Below, in pieces: positions 1-7,695 of a DNA stretch of 35,667 nucleotides. The position numbers and the translations under genes were made by a program. This DNA comes from a virus. Numbering within the stretch: position 1 is the first letter of the stretch; each line of letters starts with the position of its first letter. The stretch spans positions 1-35,667 of the IMG/VR virus record IMGVR_UViG_3300036791_000963; one strand, 5' to 3'. The notes below the pieces were generated by a model, which worked only from the letters and a program-made list of their open reading frames with translations, did no database searches and was not told the DNA's origin.

Positions 1-1542
1 CGCTGCGTAGTCTTCCCTGAACGGCGCGTTGGGATCATCCACGCCATCCACAAAGGGGCCGCGACCGTGGCTGTAGTAGCGCGAATTACTCTTGTCAATC
101 ACCCCGACCTGGAACTCTTCGTTTACCCCGTCGCAGAGCGCGGTTGTAACCCCGGACGGACTATATGTGGACACGGTAACCCGCGCCCTATGGAACTTCT
201 TAAACCCGAACGGATCGTCCCCGGTGTATCCGCGGGTCTCCACCTTGAACGGCACAGCAAAGCTCCCGGTGTAAAGTTCGTCGCGCAACCCTTCATACAA
301 AAGGTATATAAACCCGTTGAAATAATCGAGGGCAAACACCCTGTGCACCCCGAGATAATTGGTCACGTGCAACCGGTGAAACCGGAAATCGGCGCCTGCG
401 GCCCATGTGTCCCCAGCGCTTTCCCATTGCCTGCTCTGGGTGTTGTAGACAAGGATGGTGTTAAGTGAAAGCGCGTTTGGCCCAAGCGCCACCCCGAAAA
501 AGGCGTAGTTGTCCAGGGCGGCCGAACACCCCAGGAGGCGAGTTACGCTCCAGTTGATTTGGTCGACTATCGGCTGGATCGGTTCAGAAATGGGAATGGC
601 GAGCGCCGCAACCTGATCCTCGATAACCTCGCCCATCCTGTAAAAGCCGTTGGGTTCATTCAGGAAAATAACGTCCGCGCCCACAGCCAACGGCATGTGG
701 TTGGCAACCGCGCCTAAGTTACGGGAAAGTTGCCGCTGCTGAATCATCAAGGGGAATACCCCTAAGTCGGTGAGCATAAAAATTGACTGGTTCTTGAACA
801 CCAACATTGCTCCCTGAAAATATGACATGACCCGGACGATGTAATCGCTCTCGGCGGAGTTGACCCGGACATCCTGATACACCGGGTCGTAGCTGGTGTA
901 ATCGTTTAGGTCGCTTAAAATGAACTCGTCCCGGAAGGGGACGGCCGTGGCGTTGGCGTTGTAATAGGCTATGCGGCGCCCCCACGGTTCCCCGTTAAAG
1001 TACGGCGGCACAAGGACAAGCCCGTCAACTGAAAGGGTAACCGGTGTCCATTTGTTGGGCGTAGCGGTCTGATCGTAGTTGCCGTTCCAGACCAGTTGCA
1101 CCCCGCCCACGGGCGTCGGGTTGCGGTGCAACGTCACGTTCTGGAACGCCTGCACAAATTCAACTTGCCCGGTGCCGTTTGTCCTCCCGGAAGTGGCTTC
1201 CCCGCCGTTATAGACTATTTGCACCGGATCTTTCCCGTACCGCAACGCCCACGCATACTGAACCCCTGCGGGGGCAACCAAAAGTGATTCATCCCCGTTG
1301 GGGTCACGGTAAACCCCGCTCCCGACAAAGGGCGGGGCGAGACCGCCGACCGGGTTAAAATCAGGGGGAACCGCAGTCCCGGGACGCTGCTTAGCCCGGC
1401 TGGTGCGTAGCCGGGAGTTTTGCCCAAGGGCAAGCATCCCCTGGGCGACAATCCCCCTGTCGCGTGTCATGTCAATTCCTTGAAAGCCCCTATCCCCATC
1501 GATAAAAGGAAAGGCTCTACCGTAGATCGGCCAACGTTGCAT
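1..1542 (-). CDS. P22 gp10-like tail stabilisation protein (3' end beyond window)
   Basis: An open frame runs from an ATG at 1542 to the window edge, giving 514 residues with no stop. The product begins MQRWPIYGRAFPFID and has blade-like repeats (VYNTQSRQWESAG, FALDYFNGFIYLLYEG) and a late PFREDYAA motif. That is the layout of the beta-propeller packaged-DNA stabilisation/head-completion proteins of podoviruses (P22 gp10 family), which join the portal and adaptor to the tail needle. Its place at the distal end of the minus-strand structural block fits. The REDY motif usually lies near the C-terminus, so perhaps 100 residues are missing; this is inferred from family memory. It follows the stop of the 47-residue gene directly (TAA then ATG), suggesting coupled translation. 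Family assignment is moderate; a virion role is likely. Confidence 0.75.
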   Translation of the reverse strand, partial: MQRWPIYGRAFPFIDGDRGFQGIDMTRDRGIVAQGMLALGQNSRLRTSRAKQRPGTAVPPDFNPVGGLAPPFVGSGVYRDPNGDESLLVAPAGVQYAWALRYGKDPVQIVYNGGEATSGRTNGTGQVEFVQAFQNVTLHRNPTPVGGVQLVWNGNYDQTATPNKWTPVTLSVDGLVLVPPYFNGEPWGRRIAYYNANATAVPFRDEFILSDLNDYTSYDPVYQDVRVNSAESDYIVRVMSYFQGAMLVFKNQSIFMLTDLGVFPLMIQQRQLSRNLGAVANHMPLAVGADVIFLNEPNGFYRMGEVIEDQVAALAIPISEPIQPIVDQINWSVTRLLGCSAALDNYAFFGVALGPNALSLNTILVYNTQSRQWESAGDTWAAGADFRFHRLHVTNYLGVHRVFALDYFNGFIYLLYEGLRDELYTGSFAVPFKVETRGYTGDDPFGFKKFHRARVTVSTYSPSGVTTALCDGVNEEFQVGVIDKSNSRYYSHGRGPFVDGVDDPNAPFREDYAA

Positions 1543-1686
1543 TTACTTCTTACCTCGATACAAGTCGCCACCGGGTTTGAGCCGACGCGCCAAAGCCTTG
1601 CGGCGTGGGGTACAGGTTTTTTTCGTCATCGGCGAACAAAAACCGCGGTGGGATGGTTTTATTTTTTGTAAAAACTTCTTAGCCAT
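1543..1686 (-). CDS. small basic 47-residue phage protein
   Basis: A 47-codon gene encodes a Lys/Arg-rich peptide starting MAKKFLQKIKPSHRG and ending GGDLYRGKK. A near-perfect Shine-Dalgarno (GAGGAGGTGA) lies about 8 bases upstream of the ATG, which strongly supports translation. The stop is immediately followed by the ATG of the gp10-like gene. Tiny basic proteins starting MAKKFIQKA-type are common between tail genes of podovirus-like phages; their function is unknown to me. It could bind DNA or a virion partner, but nothing in the sequence shows this. Confidence 0.75.
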   Translation of the reverse strand: MAKKFLQKIKPSHRGFCSPMTKKTCTPRRKALARRLKPGGDLYRGKK

Positions 1687-1732
1687 ACTTGATTCACCTC
1701 CTCACGAATGATACGTTTGTGTTCTGGATTAA

Positions 1733-2236
1733 ATGAGCAGAGAACATCGAACAAAAGTTGAGTCCATATGCGAAACCTGCGGCAAGACGTACTTGCGTTA
1801 CACTTGGGCAACGCACCGAAGATATTGCTCTATGCGGTGCCACTACACGAAACTGAAAGTTGCCGTCAAATGCGCTATCTGTTCCACCGATTTCCTTGTC
1901 CATCGTTCCCACTACGTTAGAAACAAAGGACATCATTACTGCTCTCGAAAGTGCTACAATCTCCGACGCAATCACGCTGCCCAACTCAAGCGCGGAACAA
2001 ATCATTTCGAGCAACTCCTTAGGAACTCTGTGTGCGAATGTGGAGTAAGTAAGTTTTACCTTCTCCAAATTCATCACATCGACGGCAACGACTACAACAA
2101 CCAGCCAGAAAATCTCGAAGTTGTATGCTCCAATTGTCATATCAAACGTCACCTTTCCAAGCGAAAAAAGGATGGAGAATGGGTCTACAGTCCAAAGCAC
2201 GCGTTGACCCCTCGCGAACTATTAGCGTCGATCTAG
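1733..2236 (+). CDS. HNH homing endonuclease (plus strand, inside the minus-strand tail block)
   Basis: This 167-residue protein has three Cys-pair zinc knuckles in its N-terminal half (ICETCGKTY, CSMRC, KCAICS, YCSRKC) and a C-terminal HNH core (LQIHHIDGNDYNNQPENLEV, then VCSNCHIKRH). The HH-N-H residues and flanking CxxC pairs match free-standing HNH homing endonucleases of phages, which cut a cognate allele and spread by double-strand-break repair. It is on the opposite strand to every neighbour and sits between two tail genes without breaking either: the small gene at 1543-1686 keeps its Shine-Dalgarno, and the upstream gene ends 7 bases beyond this stop. Its promoter is not obvious. GC content is lower than that of the flanking genes, consistent with recent acquisition. 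Confidence 0.9.
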   Translation: MSREHRTKVESICETCGKTYLRYTWATHRRYCSMRCHYTKLKVAVKCAICSTDFLVHRSHYVRNKGHHYCSRKCYNLRRNHAAQLKRGTNHFEQLLRNSVCECGVSKFYLLQIHHIDGNDYNNQPENLEVVCSNCHIKRHLSKRKKDGEWVYSPKHALTPRELLASI

Positions 2237-2242
2237 TCATGG

Positions 2243-2998
2243 CTAAGCGCTCCGGTAAATGCCGGCCGCGTGGATCCGCAGCCTACTGAGACTGAACGGC
2301 CAGTAGACGTAAAGGCCGCTCGGCTGCGACCGAACGCTTATCGGGCCAAGCTGTTGAACGGTCGTTGGGAACGAGGAGAGATTGGAGGACAACGTAGGCA
2401 AGTCCGGCGTATTGGTAAAGAGCGCCTCCCCGGCGTGCCCTGCGCTGGTCGGGAACGTGAGTATGGAATCCCCCTGGACCCCGCGCTGGATCCTGAAACA
2501 CCACAGCGCCGTGTAACCGCCAGCAGCGATGGTGTTCTGGGGAAGGTGCATCTGGCTGCCGTCGCCGCTGTGCAAAATGGGCTGGCCCAGGTCAATAATC
2601 GCAACCGTGAAATTGTCGCTTAACCCGTTGTTATACCGCCAAAAATTGCTGTTCGTAGTGCCTATGCCGCCGTCACTCGAGACAAGGTTCGTGGCGCCGG
2701 TGGTGTTGACCGTGCCCTGCCCAACATTTGTGAACCCAAAGAAGTTCCCGCCGTTCTGGGTGTCCGCAACGCCGACCCCCACCCTGTTGGAAAATGCAAG
2801 GCCGCCCCCGGGCGCAGCAATACTCTCTGCTAGGCCCGTGATAGGACTGGGCGGATCGTCCACCGCAGCCGAGCACACGGACACGAAAAAGCCAACCCGC
2901 AGATCGGTCCAGTTCCCGGCCTCAAAGGGTTGCCACAAAAGTTCGCGCACCCCGAGGATAACCAGTTTCTCGCTGCCATGTATAATCACTTTTGCCAT
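2243..2998 (-). CDS. virion-associated protein, 251 residues, family unknown
   Basis: I do not recognise the family. The protein starts MAKVIIHGSEKLVILG, is rich in Gly, Thr, Asn and Ser with few charged residues, and has a composition typical of beta-rich phage tail or capsid surface proteins. Segments such as FGFTNVGQGTVNTTGATN and WCFRIQRGVQGDS suggest a jelly-roll-like or receptor-facing domain, but this is inference. It lies in the distal tail block between a 51-residue gene and the HNH insertion. No signal peptide or membrane segment is present. Confidence 0.8.
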   Translation of the reverse strand: MAKVIIHGSEKLVILGVRELLWQPFEAGNWTDLRVGFFVSVCSAAVDDPPSPITGLAESIAAPGGGLAFSNRVGVGVADTQNGGNFFGFTNVGQGTVNTTGATNLVSSDGGIGTTNSNFWRYNNGLSDNFTVAIIDLGQPILHSGDGSQMHLPQNTIAAGGYTALWCFRIQRGVQGDSILTFPTSAGHAGEALFTNTPDLPTLSSNLSSFPTTVQQLGPISVRSQPSGLYVYWPFSLSRLRIHAAGIYRSA

Positions 2999-3005
2999 TG
3001 GGTTT

Positions 3006-3161
3006 TTACCTTTGAGTGAACATGCCGACGTGCAACCTGCAACTGAGCGAGCCTACGACCTCAGGCAACGACGTAATCGTCCCAACCGTCAAAGACTCAA
3101 AGTCCTCTATCGCCTGATCCGCGGCGTTTATGAAAGTTCCTCTGTCCAGTCGAACGCTCAT
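3006..3161 (-). CDS. hypothetical 51-residue protein
   Basis: A short frame starts with an ATG directly after the TAA of the 514-residue gene (TAAATG), and ends 8 bases before the next gene's ATG. The peptide begins MSVRLDRGTFINAADQ and has an amphipathic acidic N-terminal half (AIEDFESL) and a Cys near the C-terminus. The tight spacing on both sides and the absence of any other reading in the gap argue that it is real. Function unknown; it is probably a minor tail component or an assembly helper. Confidence 0.6.
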   Translation of the reverse strand: MSVRLDRGTFINAADQAIEDFESLTVGTITSLPEVVGSLSCRLHVGMFTQR

Positions 3162-4706
3162 TTACGGTTTGATCTTGTAACGGCTAGTGGGTTCCTGCTG
3201 GTTGGTCAGCGGCGTATTAGGCTTGGGCGCAACATCGCTGCGCGCGCCCTGCTCATCCTGTGGCACGCCAACCCCTTGGGCGACCGCCAATCCCGACTGC
3301 ACTTCGCCCCATTCCTGCAGGAAATCGGCCGAGGCCCCGCGCACGACCGCGCTGACGAGTGCCTGCGGGAAAAGCAGTTGTATCCAGTACGCAGAGGGCG
3401 CCGACAACGTTGTGTCCACCGCTATGACCCTGTTGGAGATAATGCTGATTGTGTTTCCAGTCAGATCGACCGACACCGATATGCCCATGAAAAATTGATC
3501 GGTAGTGGCAGCAAAAACAATGGCATTGGCGATGCCGCCCAGGATGTCGCTTATCCCGTCCCCGGGGTCGCTTTGGTAGTTGACGGTGTGCGACACCATG
3601 TCTGGACCTTGGGTTGGCGGCATCCGATCTGCAAATGTGAATGTGTAAAGGGCGCCGGGAACAAGTTGTTGCTGCGAAAAGGTGACAACAAGAATCTGTG
3701 GCGTAACCCCGGTGGGCGGACTGGACGGTATGAACGCCTGGATCTGCTCCAGTATCAAGACCCTCGTAGCGAGCGAAACGCCGTCCTTATAGTACGGAAA
3801 ATTGCTGCCACCGCTCAAAATGAAATTGCTGGCATCATCTAACCGAACAGTCTTGGTTAACGAATCATACGTGAGCGTCCATCCGACCCCGAGCGCAGTG
3901 GAGAGCTGGCTCGCCAGATCAGCGCCAATCACATCGAGGGATTGCGTGCCTGTAGCGGTGTGGGTGGCGCTTCCCAAAAGAGCGCCGGCACTGCTGTATA
4001 CCGGAATGAAAAATATGGAACCGTTGACCGGAGGATCGTGGACGAAAGGGCCACCGTTAGTTGGCACCCCTTGGTAACGGTGAATGTCCACGTAAGTCTT
4101 CTTGTCCTGCCCAGGGTTCCCGAGTTGTGGCGGCTTGTATTGCTGGGTAACGGCACTCGGGATAGTCACCGGAACGCCGGTCACGGAAGGGTCGTTTGCG
4201 AAATTGTTGCTTACCGTGCTCCGGTAACATTCTCCCGAGGTAAAAGAATAAACGGTGTCGCCCTTTGAATACGTGATGTTCGCAGCCCACTGCTCGGCTG
4301 TGAACCGGGGCGAAGGTTCAATGTAACGGATCCAAACGTTTGATCCGTGATCGTACCCGCAGTGGATGCCTTGATCGTTGAGCCTGTGATCCGTGATTAT
4401 TGGTGTGTCGGTCGTGTTAGGGTCGACCAGGTAAACGTGGAGCGTCGTGTAAATCTGCAACGTGGTCGTGCCGAAATCCACGGGGGACAGCACGTCATAC
4501 GGCACAATGTGATTGCCGTTAGGAGCCGCGGTCAACGTCTTGCTCCATTCGGGCCAGTCTTCCTGCTGATACAGCCGGTCTGCCCACCTGTAGATGGCTT
4601 CCCCCAGGGAAAGCGCCTGGTTGGTGAGCAGATTGCCTTCCTCCGGGCTGAACCCGGCCTGGCGCGCGGTTTGCCAAAGTACGCTTCTAAATTTCTCGGT
4701 GCGCAT
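3162..4706 (-). CDS. virion structural protein with adaptor-like N-terminus, 514 residues
   Basis: The N-terminus (MRTEKFRSVLWQTARQAGF... then WPEW at about residue 53) closely parallels the N-terminus of the product of 9245-10450 (RTKKFRHIFDRVV... WPEW), so the two appear to share a head-tail-connector-like domain. A second shared module near residue 150 (YSKGDTVYSFTSGECYRS here, YTRGSATFDFVTGEVFQA there) resembles short carbohydrate-binding or fibre-attachment modules. The remainder is beta-rich and Thr/Ser-rich. Translation starts 9 bases after the stop of a 30-residue membrane peptide. It is likely a tail or adaptor protein; the exact role is not determined. Confidence 0.85.
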   Translation of the reverse strand: MRTEKFRSVLWQTARQAGFSPEEGNLLTNQALSLGEAIYRWADRLYQQEDWPEWSKTLTAAPNGNHIVPYDVLSPVDFGTTTLQIYTTLHVYLVDPNTTDTPIITDHRLNDQGIHCGYDHGSNVWIRYIEPSPRFTAEQWAANITYSKGDTVYSFTSGECYRSTVSNNFANDPSVTGVPVTIPSAVTQQYKPPQLGNPGQDKKTYVDIHRYQGVPTNGGPFVHDPPVNGSIFFIPVYSSAGALLGSATHTATGTQSLDVIGADLASQLSTALGVGWTLTYDSLTKTVRLDDASNFILSGGSNFPYYKDGVSLATRVLILEQIQAFIPSSPPTGVTPQILVVTFSQQQLVPGALYTFTFADRMPPTQGPDMVSHTVNYQSDPGDGISDILGGIANAIVFAATTDQFFMGISVSVDLTGNTISIISNRVIAVDTTLSAPSAYWIQLLFPQALVSAVVRGASADFLQEWGEVQSGLAVAQGVGVPQDEQGARSDVAPKPNTPLTNQQEPTSRYKIKP

Positions 4707-4715
4707 AAATTATAT

Positions 4716-4808
4716 CTATCGCATACTGCAAAAGAAAAAGAACAAGGTGAGACTCACGAGCAGCAGCCCGCCAACTAGAAAGCTCATGGTGTGAGGTGGA
4801 ACAGTCAT
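4716..4808 (-). CDS. 30-residue single-span membrane peptide
   Basis: An ATG overlapping the upstream stop as ATGA (4805-4808) opens a 30-residue peptide, MTVPPHTMSFLVGG followed by a strongly hydrophobic segment LLLVSLTLFFFF and a C-terminal CSMR. This is a predicted single transmembrane helix with a short positively charged tail. It directly follows a two-span membrane gene and an RlpA-like gene, so a role in lysis (holin partner, antiholin or pinholin-like) is plausible but inferred. It is too short for homology-based annotation and would be missed by gene callers. Confidence 0.5.
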   Translation of the reverse strand: MTVPPHTMSFLVGGLLLVSLTLFFFFCSMR

Positions 4809-5005
4809 TTGGGTGAACCTCCGTTACTTTTAGTCGCAAAGTAGGCTGCGAGGCTTGCGCCCAGACCGCCAGCTATCGCCAGTAAGATTTCGCCGCCGCC
4901 TTCGGTGAAGTTCTTATTTCTCCACGCAAGGGCCACAATGGCGATTCCGCCCCACGAGACGAGACCAGCGGCGATCACGATTGCTACTCGATCCCGGTTA
5001 CTCAT
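4805..5005 (-). CDS. two-span membrane protein, holin candidate
   Basis: A 66-residue product begins MSNRDRVAIVIAAG. It has two hydrophobic helices (about residues 7-27 and 39-55) separated by a short polar turn containing NKNFTEGGG, and ends in a charged tail (KSNGGSPK). Small size and two spans match class II holins, which permeabilise the inner membrane. I chose the ATG at 5005 because it overlaps the stop of the DPBB gene as ATGA; an in-frame ATG at 5017 is possible. The stop likewise overlaps the next start as ATGA. Holin is inferred from topology and context, not from a family match. Confidence 0.75.
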   Translation of the reverse strand: MSNRDRVAIVIAAGLVSWGGIAIVALAWRNKNFTEGGGEILLAIAGGLGASLAAYFATKSNGGSPK

Positions 5006-5397
5006 ACCCAACTCCATTCTACTGAGGTCATGGCCGGAATAGTAATTCCAAGTGCTCCGCAGGCGTCGGGATTAAGGTCGATTCGGGCTGCGTTCTTGAG
5101 ATTTTTTACCCACGGCATACGATCCTTGAGTACGCACACCACGCTTTTCTCGCCCTTTTCTACCAGCACTTTCTTGTGCTTCGCGTCCTTGATGTGACCC
5201 CATTTGTTTATCATGTAGTCAGGGGGCAACGCGCAGCTTGGCCCTGTGCCTTCAACCGTGGACGCGCCCCAGCAGCCGATCCCGTTGTCGCCTGTCCTAA
5301 ACGCATCCTTGTCCGACATCCCTTTGGACTTGGCCTTTTTGTAGGCAGCAATGTCTTTTGGATCAGCAAAGGACGAGGCTTTGACTGCGTGTTTCAT
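5002..5397 (-). CDS. RlpA-like double-psi beta-barrel (DPBB) protein, possible endolysin
   Basis: A 131-residue protein has the hallmarks of the DPBB fold found in RlpA and expansin-like proteins: an opening GDNGIGCWGAST, then CALPPD, a central VVCVLKDRMPW with the conserved Asp-Arg, and IDLNPDACGALGI followed by VEWSW at the C-terminus. RlpA-type DPBB domains cut or bind denuded peptidoglycan glycans. No signal peptide is seen. It is followed at once by two small membrane genes, and no classical endolysin is visible in the window, so it may be the cell-wall enzyme of the lysis module. The start at 5397 has an AGGGAGG ribosome site about 11 bases upstream and an ATGA overlap; an upstream start at 5442 is less likely. 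Confidence 0.8.
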   Translation of the reverse strand: MKHAVKASSFADPKDIAAYKKAKSKGMSDKDAFRTGDNGIGCWGASTVEGTGPSCALPPDYMINKWGHIKDAKHKKVLVEKGEKSVVCVLKDRMPWVKNLKNAARIDLNPDACGALGITIPAMTSVEWSWV

Positions 5398-5537
5398 TGG
5401 TATAAAGCCTCCCTGATTGCATGGCGCATTTCTCTGTGGCAATGCCGCCTTCTAAGTTCCCTGACCAATCGTCGAAACCTTTTGCGTATCTCATGCCGTA
5501 TCTCGCGCCGGAAATGAAATCGTAGTACGGCGTTCAT
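5394..5537 (-). CDS. 47-residue Arg-rich peptide
   Basis: This frame opens with an ATG overlapping the fibre gene's stop (ATGA, 5534-5537) and closes with a TGA overlapping the DPBB gene's ATG (ATGA, 5394-5397), so it fills the gap exactly with coupled overlaps at both ends. The product MNAVLRFHFRREIRHEIR... is dominated by Arg, His and Lys and probably forms one amphipathic helix. The function is unknown; nucleic-acid binding or interaction with acidic membranes is conceivable. The exact fit between its neighbours is the main evidence that it is a gene. Confidence 0.6.
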   Translation of the reverse strand: MNAVLRFHFRREIRHEIRKRFRRLVRELRRRHCHREMRHAIREALYQ

Positions 5538-6454
5538 TGTTGAAGGGTGGCCTGCACCACCTTGTTCGTTCCAGCGAAAAGAGAGCCCCCGTTAAAGCTG
5601 ACGCCGATTGTGGTGACGGCGCTAGAGTTAAACCCACTCGTGGTCGTGCCTATGATCGTCCACGCGTCGGCGTTAGAGAAAAGTCCGGTGGTAGCAAGGT
5701 TATGTTGCGCCCTGCAAATTCCGGCCAGAACCGCAGAAGTGCCGCTGCCCACTGAGCGCCAGACTACGTCCACTTCAAATGTTCCGGTATCAATTACCCC
5801 GGTGCCAACTCCGAATGTGAAAACGATAGTGGCCGTGGTATCGGACGTTGAGCCTGTGGTTCCCACACGCACGGTGATGACCGGCGCCGCTACGCCAGCG
5901 CCAGTTTTCGTCATGTCAAACACACAGCGGTATTGACCTTTGGCCTTCATGTCTCCAACCGCTGTGACACACGCTGATCCTGTGAGATACTGGTCGGCGG
6001 CAAAGCCGGTATTGTCCGATGTATTGGCATTGGTAATCTGCATCGGGTAAGTGGCGAACCCCGTTGATCCGTCACTTCGGAAATTATATCCAGCAGTGCC
6101 AACGGCAGTAGGGTACAAGGGCGTGGAAGCAGTCCAGTTCACGCCGTCAGCGGTCTGCACAATCTTGCCGGTAGCACCTATCGAGGGCGCAATAATGTTG
6201 GCAGAGCCATTGAACGAAACACCGTTAATAGTGCGCGGAGTGGTCAGCGTTGCCGCGCTTCCCGTAGTATTTTGGTTGAGTGTAGGGAAGTTCGTGACGG
6301 TCACTCCGGTGTAATTCCAAGTGCCAAGTAAACTTGCCCCTGAAATGATATTCAACGACGACCCGGATGGCACGACATTGTTCCCGGTGAGCGTGTGCGT
6401 TTGGGCGAGCGCGGTGCTAACCGACAGGAGTAAAACTGCGATGATCTTCTTCAT
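5534..6454 (-). CDS. fibre-like protein with an N-terminal Sec signal peptide
   Basis: The 306-residue product starts MKKIIAVLLLSVSTALAQTH: two lysines, a hydrophobic core and an ALA-Q signal-peptidase I site, a textbook secretion signal. The rest looks like a phage tail fibre: a GSAATLTTPRTINGVSFNGS segment typical of fibre repeats near residue 69, then a Gly/Thr/Val-rich jelly-roll-like C-terminal half. A cytoplasmically assembled virion protein would not normally need export, so this is odd. It sits in the fibre set (ATGA overlaps on both sides). It could be an exported decoy or a surface-coating protein, or the hydrophobic start may be retained as part of the virion. Confidence 0.85.
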   Translation of the reverse strand: MKKIIAVLLLSVSTALAQTHTLTGNNVVPSGSSLNIISGASLLGTWNYTGVTVTNFPTLNQNTTGSAATLTTPRTINGVSFNGSANIIAPSIGATGKIVQTADGVNWTASTPLYPTAVGTAGYNFRSDGSTGFATYPMQITNANTSDNTGFAADQYLTGSACVTAVGDMKAKGQYRCVFDMTKTGAGVAAPVITVRVGTTGSTSDTTATIVFTFGVGTGVIDTGTFEVDVVWRSVGSGTSAVLAGICRAQHNLATTGLFSNADAWTIIGTTTSGFNSSAVTTIGVSFNGGSLFAGTNKVVQATLQQ

Positions 6455-7695
6455 GTTGAGGCCGTCCAGCTATCTACGTTTTCCCAAACAGCAGAGTTGT
6501 TCAGAACCTGGAGCTGCACCCCTCCTGGCGGACCTGCGATGGCCACCAATCGCGCTTTAGTGCCTATCATAACGGTGCTGCCACCGACTATGCTCCCAAT
6601 CTCCCTCGTTTGAATGCCAGTGCCGCCGTTCTTACTGAAAGTATGTAATTCTCCCGTCGAGTATCCATAATTTCGCCAGGTAACATCGCCCCTGCCATAA
6701 TTGCTAGGGTCGTCTATCTCGTAAACCGGATTATTCCATTTTCCCGCAGTGTCCATTTCTTCTGAATCCCATTGCAAAATCTGCAATGGGTGAGTGCCAG
6801 TAACGCTGGCGCCTCGCACGCAATGGATGACTTCGTATCTGTTTATCAACGAGGAATGTTCTGAAAAACCGAACTCGATTCCTATTTTACAGCAGTCTGC
6901 TACAACCTGTTTCGCGTTGGCGAACTCGCCCCAGCGATAGCCGTTGTAGAAACCCTGGACAACGATATTGCCTGAAAGATCAGACATGATTGACTTGAAT
7001 CGGCTGGGGAGAATAATGCCGTAGCTCGTCGCCACAGTAGGTTCAATGATACCCAATTCTGCTGTGTTACTCCCGGCGATAACGTTCACATCCTTTAAGC
7101 AAATATAAGGCAGGTGCATTAGATTGAGACCAGAGTAGGAAGGATTCGCGACAGTCTGCAGGGTAATATCCTCAAACGTCGCAAAGATTGCGGTGGCTTC
7201 GTCGTAAGCTGACGATGGATTTCCGCGTCCATTAAATACCGATGGCCCTGTTCCGCTTCCGGCAGACAGCGTTGACTTGATGGTCGTGCCGGATGGCATA
7301 TTATCAGACGTTTGAAACACGTTCGGCCAATAGGTCGGATTAACGAAACCTTTGAACACGAGAGGCACCTTTGGCCCTGGAATGGGCAGTGTGGGGAACA
7401 AGATTTGCGCATTGCGATAAGTCGGGTCTTGCAGCGGGCCGCCCAGGATGTAAGGGCCAGCATCAGGGAAATAGATCGTGCCACCGCCGTTCGTGACCAC
7501 TAGATTGATTAAAGTCTGCAACGCTGCGGTGTCATCCGTAACACCGTCGCCCACCAGCCCGTTATCTTTGACGTTGTAAGTCCCTGCGGGCAGACTGCTG
7601 CCGCCCCCACCTGGCGTAGTGTCATTCAGCCGCTTGAACCCGGCGAAATCCAGATCGCTCTGGAGCAGCCCGTTTTTAATGGCAAACCTGTTCAT
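6451..7695 (-). CDS. tailspike-like protein with pectate-lyase-type beta-helix start
   Basis: The 414-residue protein has a short virion-binding N-terminus (MNRFAIKNGLLQSDLDFAGF) and then VKDNGLVGDGVTDDTAALQ at about residue 42, the signature of pectate-lyase-3-like tailspikes whose beta-helix binds or cleaves host polysaccharide. TIYFPDAGPYILGG follows, as in the family. A Gly-rich hinge (PGGGGSS) separates the anchor from the spike. Catalytic residues cannot be assigned by eye. The gene overlaps both neighbours by ATGA within the fibre set, so it is likely a receptor-binding or depolymerase protein. Confidence 0.85.
   Translation of the reverse strand: MNRFAIKNGLLQSDLDFAGFKRLNDTTPGGGGSSLPAGTYNVKDNGLVGDGVTDDTAALQTLINLVVTNGGGTIYFPDAGPYILGGPLQDPTYRNAQILFPTLPIPGPKVPLVFKGFVNPTYWPNVFQTSDNMPSGTTIKSTLSAGSGTGPSVFNGRGNPSSAYDEATAIFATFEDITLQTVANPSYSGLNLMHLPYICLKDVNVIAGSNTAELGIIEPTVATSYGIILPSRFKSIMSDLSGNIVVQGFYNGYRWGEFANAKQVVADCCKIGIEFGFSEHSSLINRYEVIHCVRGASVTGTHPLQILQWDSEEMDTAGKWNNPVYEIDDPSNYGRGDVTWRNYGYSTGELHTFSKNGGTGIQTREIGSIVGGSTVMIGTKARLVAIAGPPGGVQLQVLNNSAVWENVDSWTAST

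Noticed and set aside
1687-2243. A duplicated tail around the HNH gene at 1733
   Set aside because: The flanking minus-strand sequences show no repeat of the upstream gene's C-terminus.
2529-3842. 437-residue plus-strand frame
   Set aside because: Lies antisense over three well-supported minus-strand genes, has no protein-like motifs and is Arg/Pro-rich, as expected for a shadow of high-GC genes.
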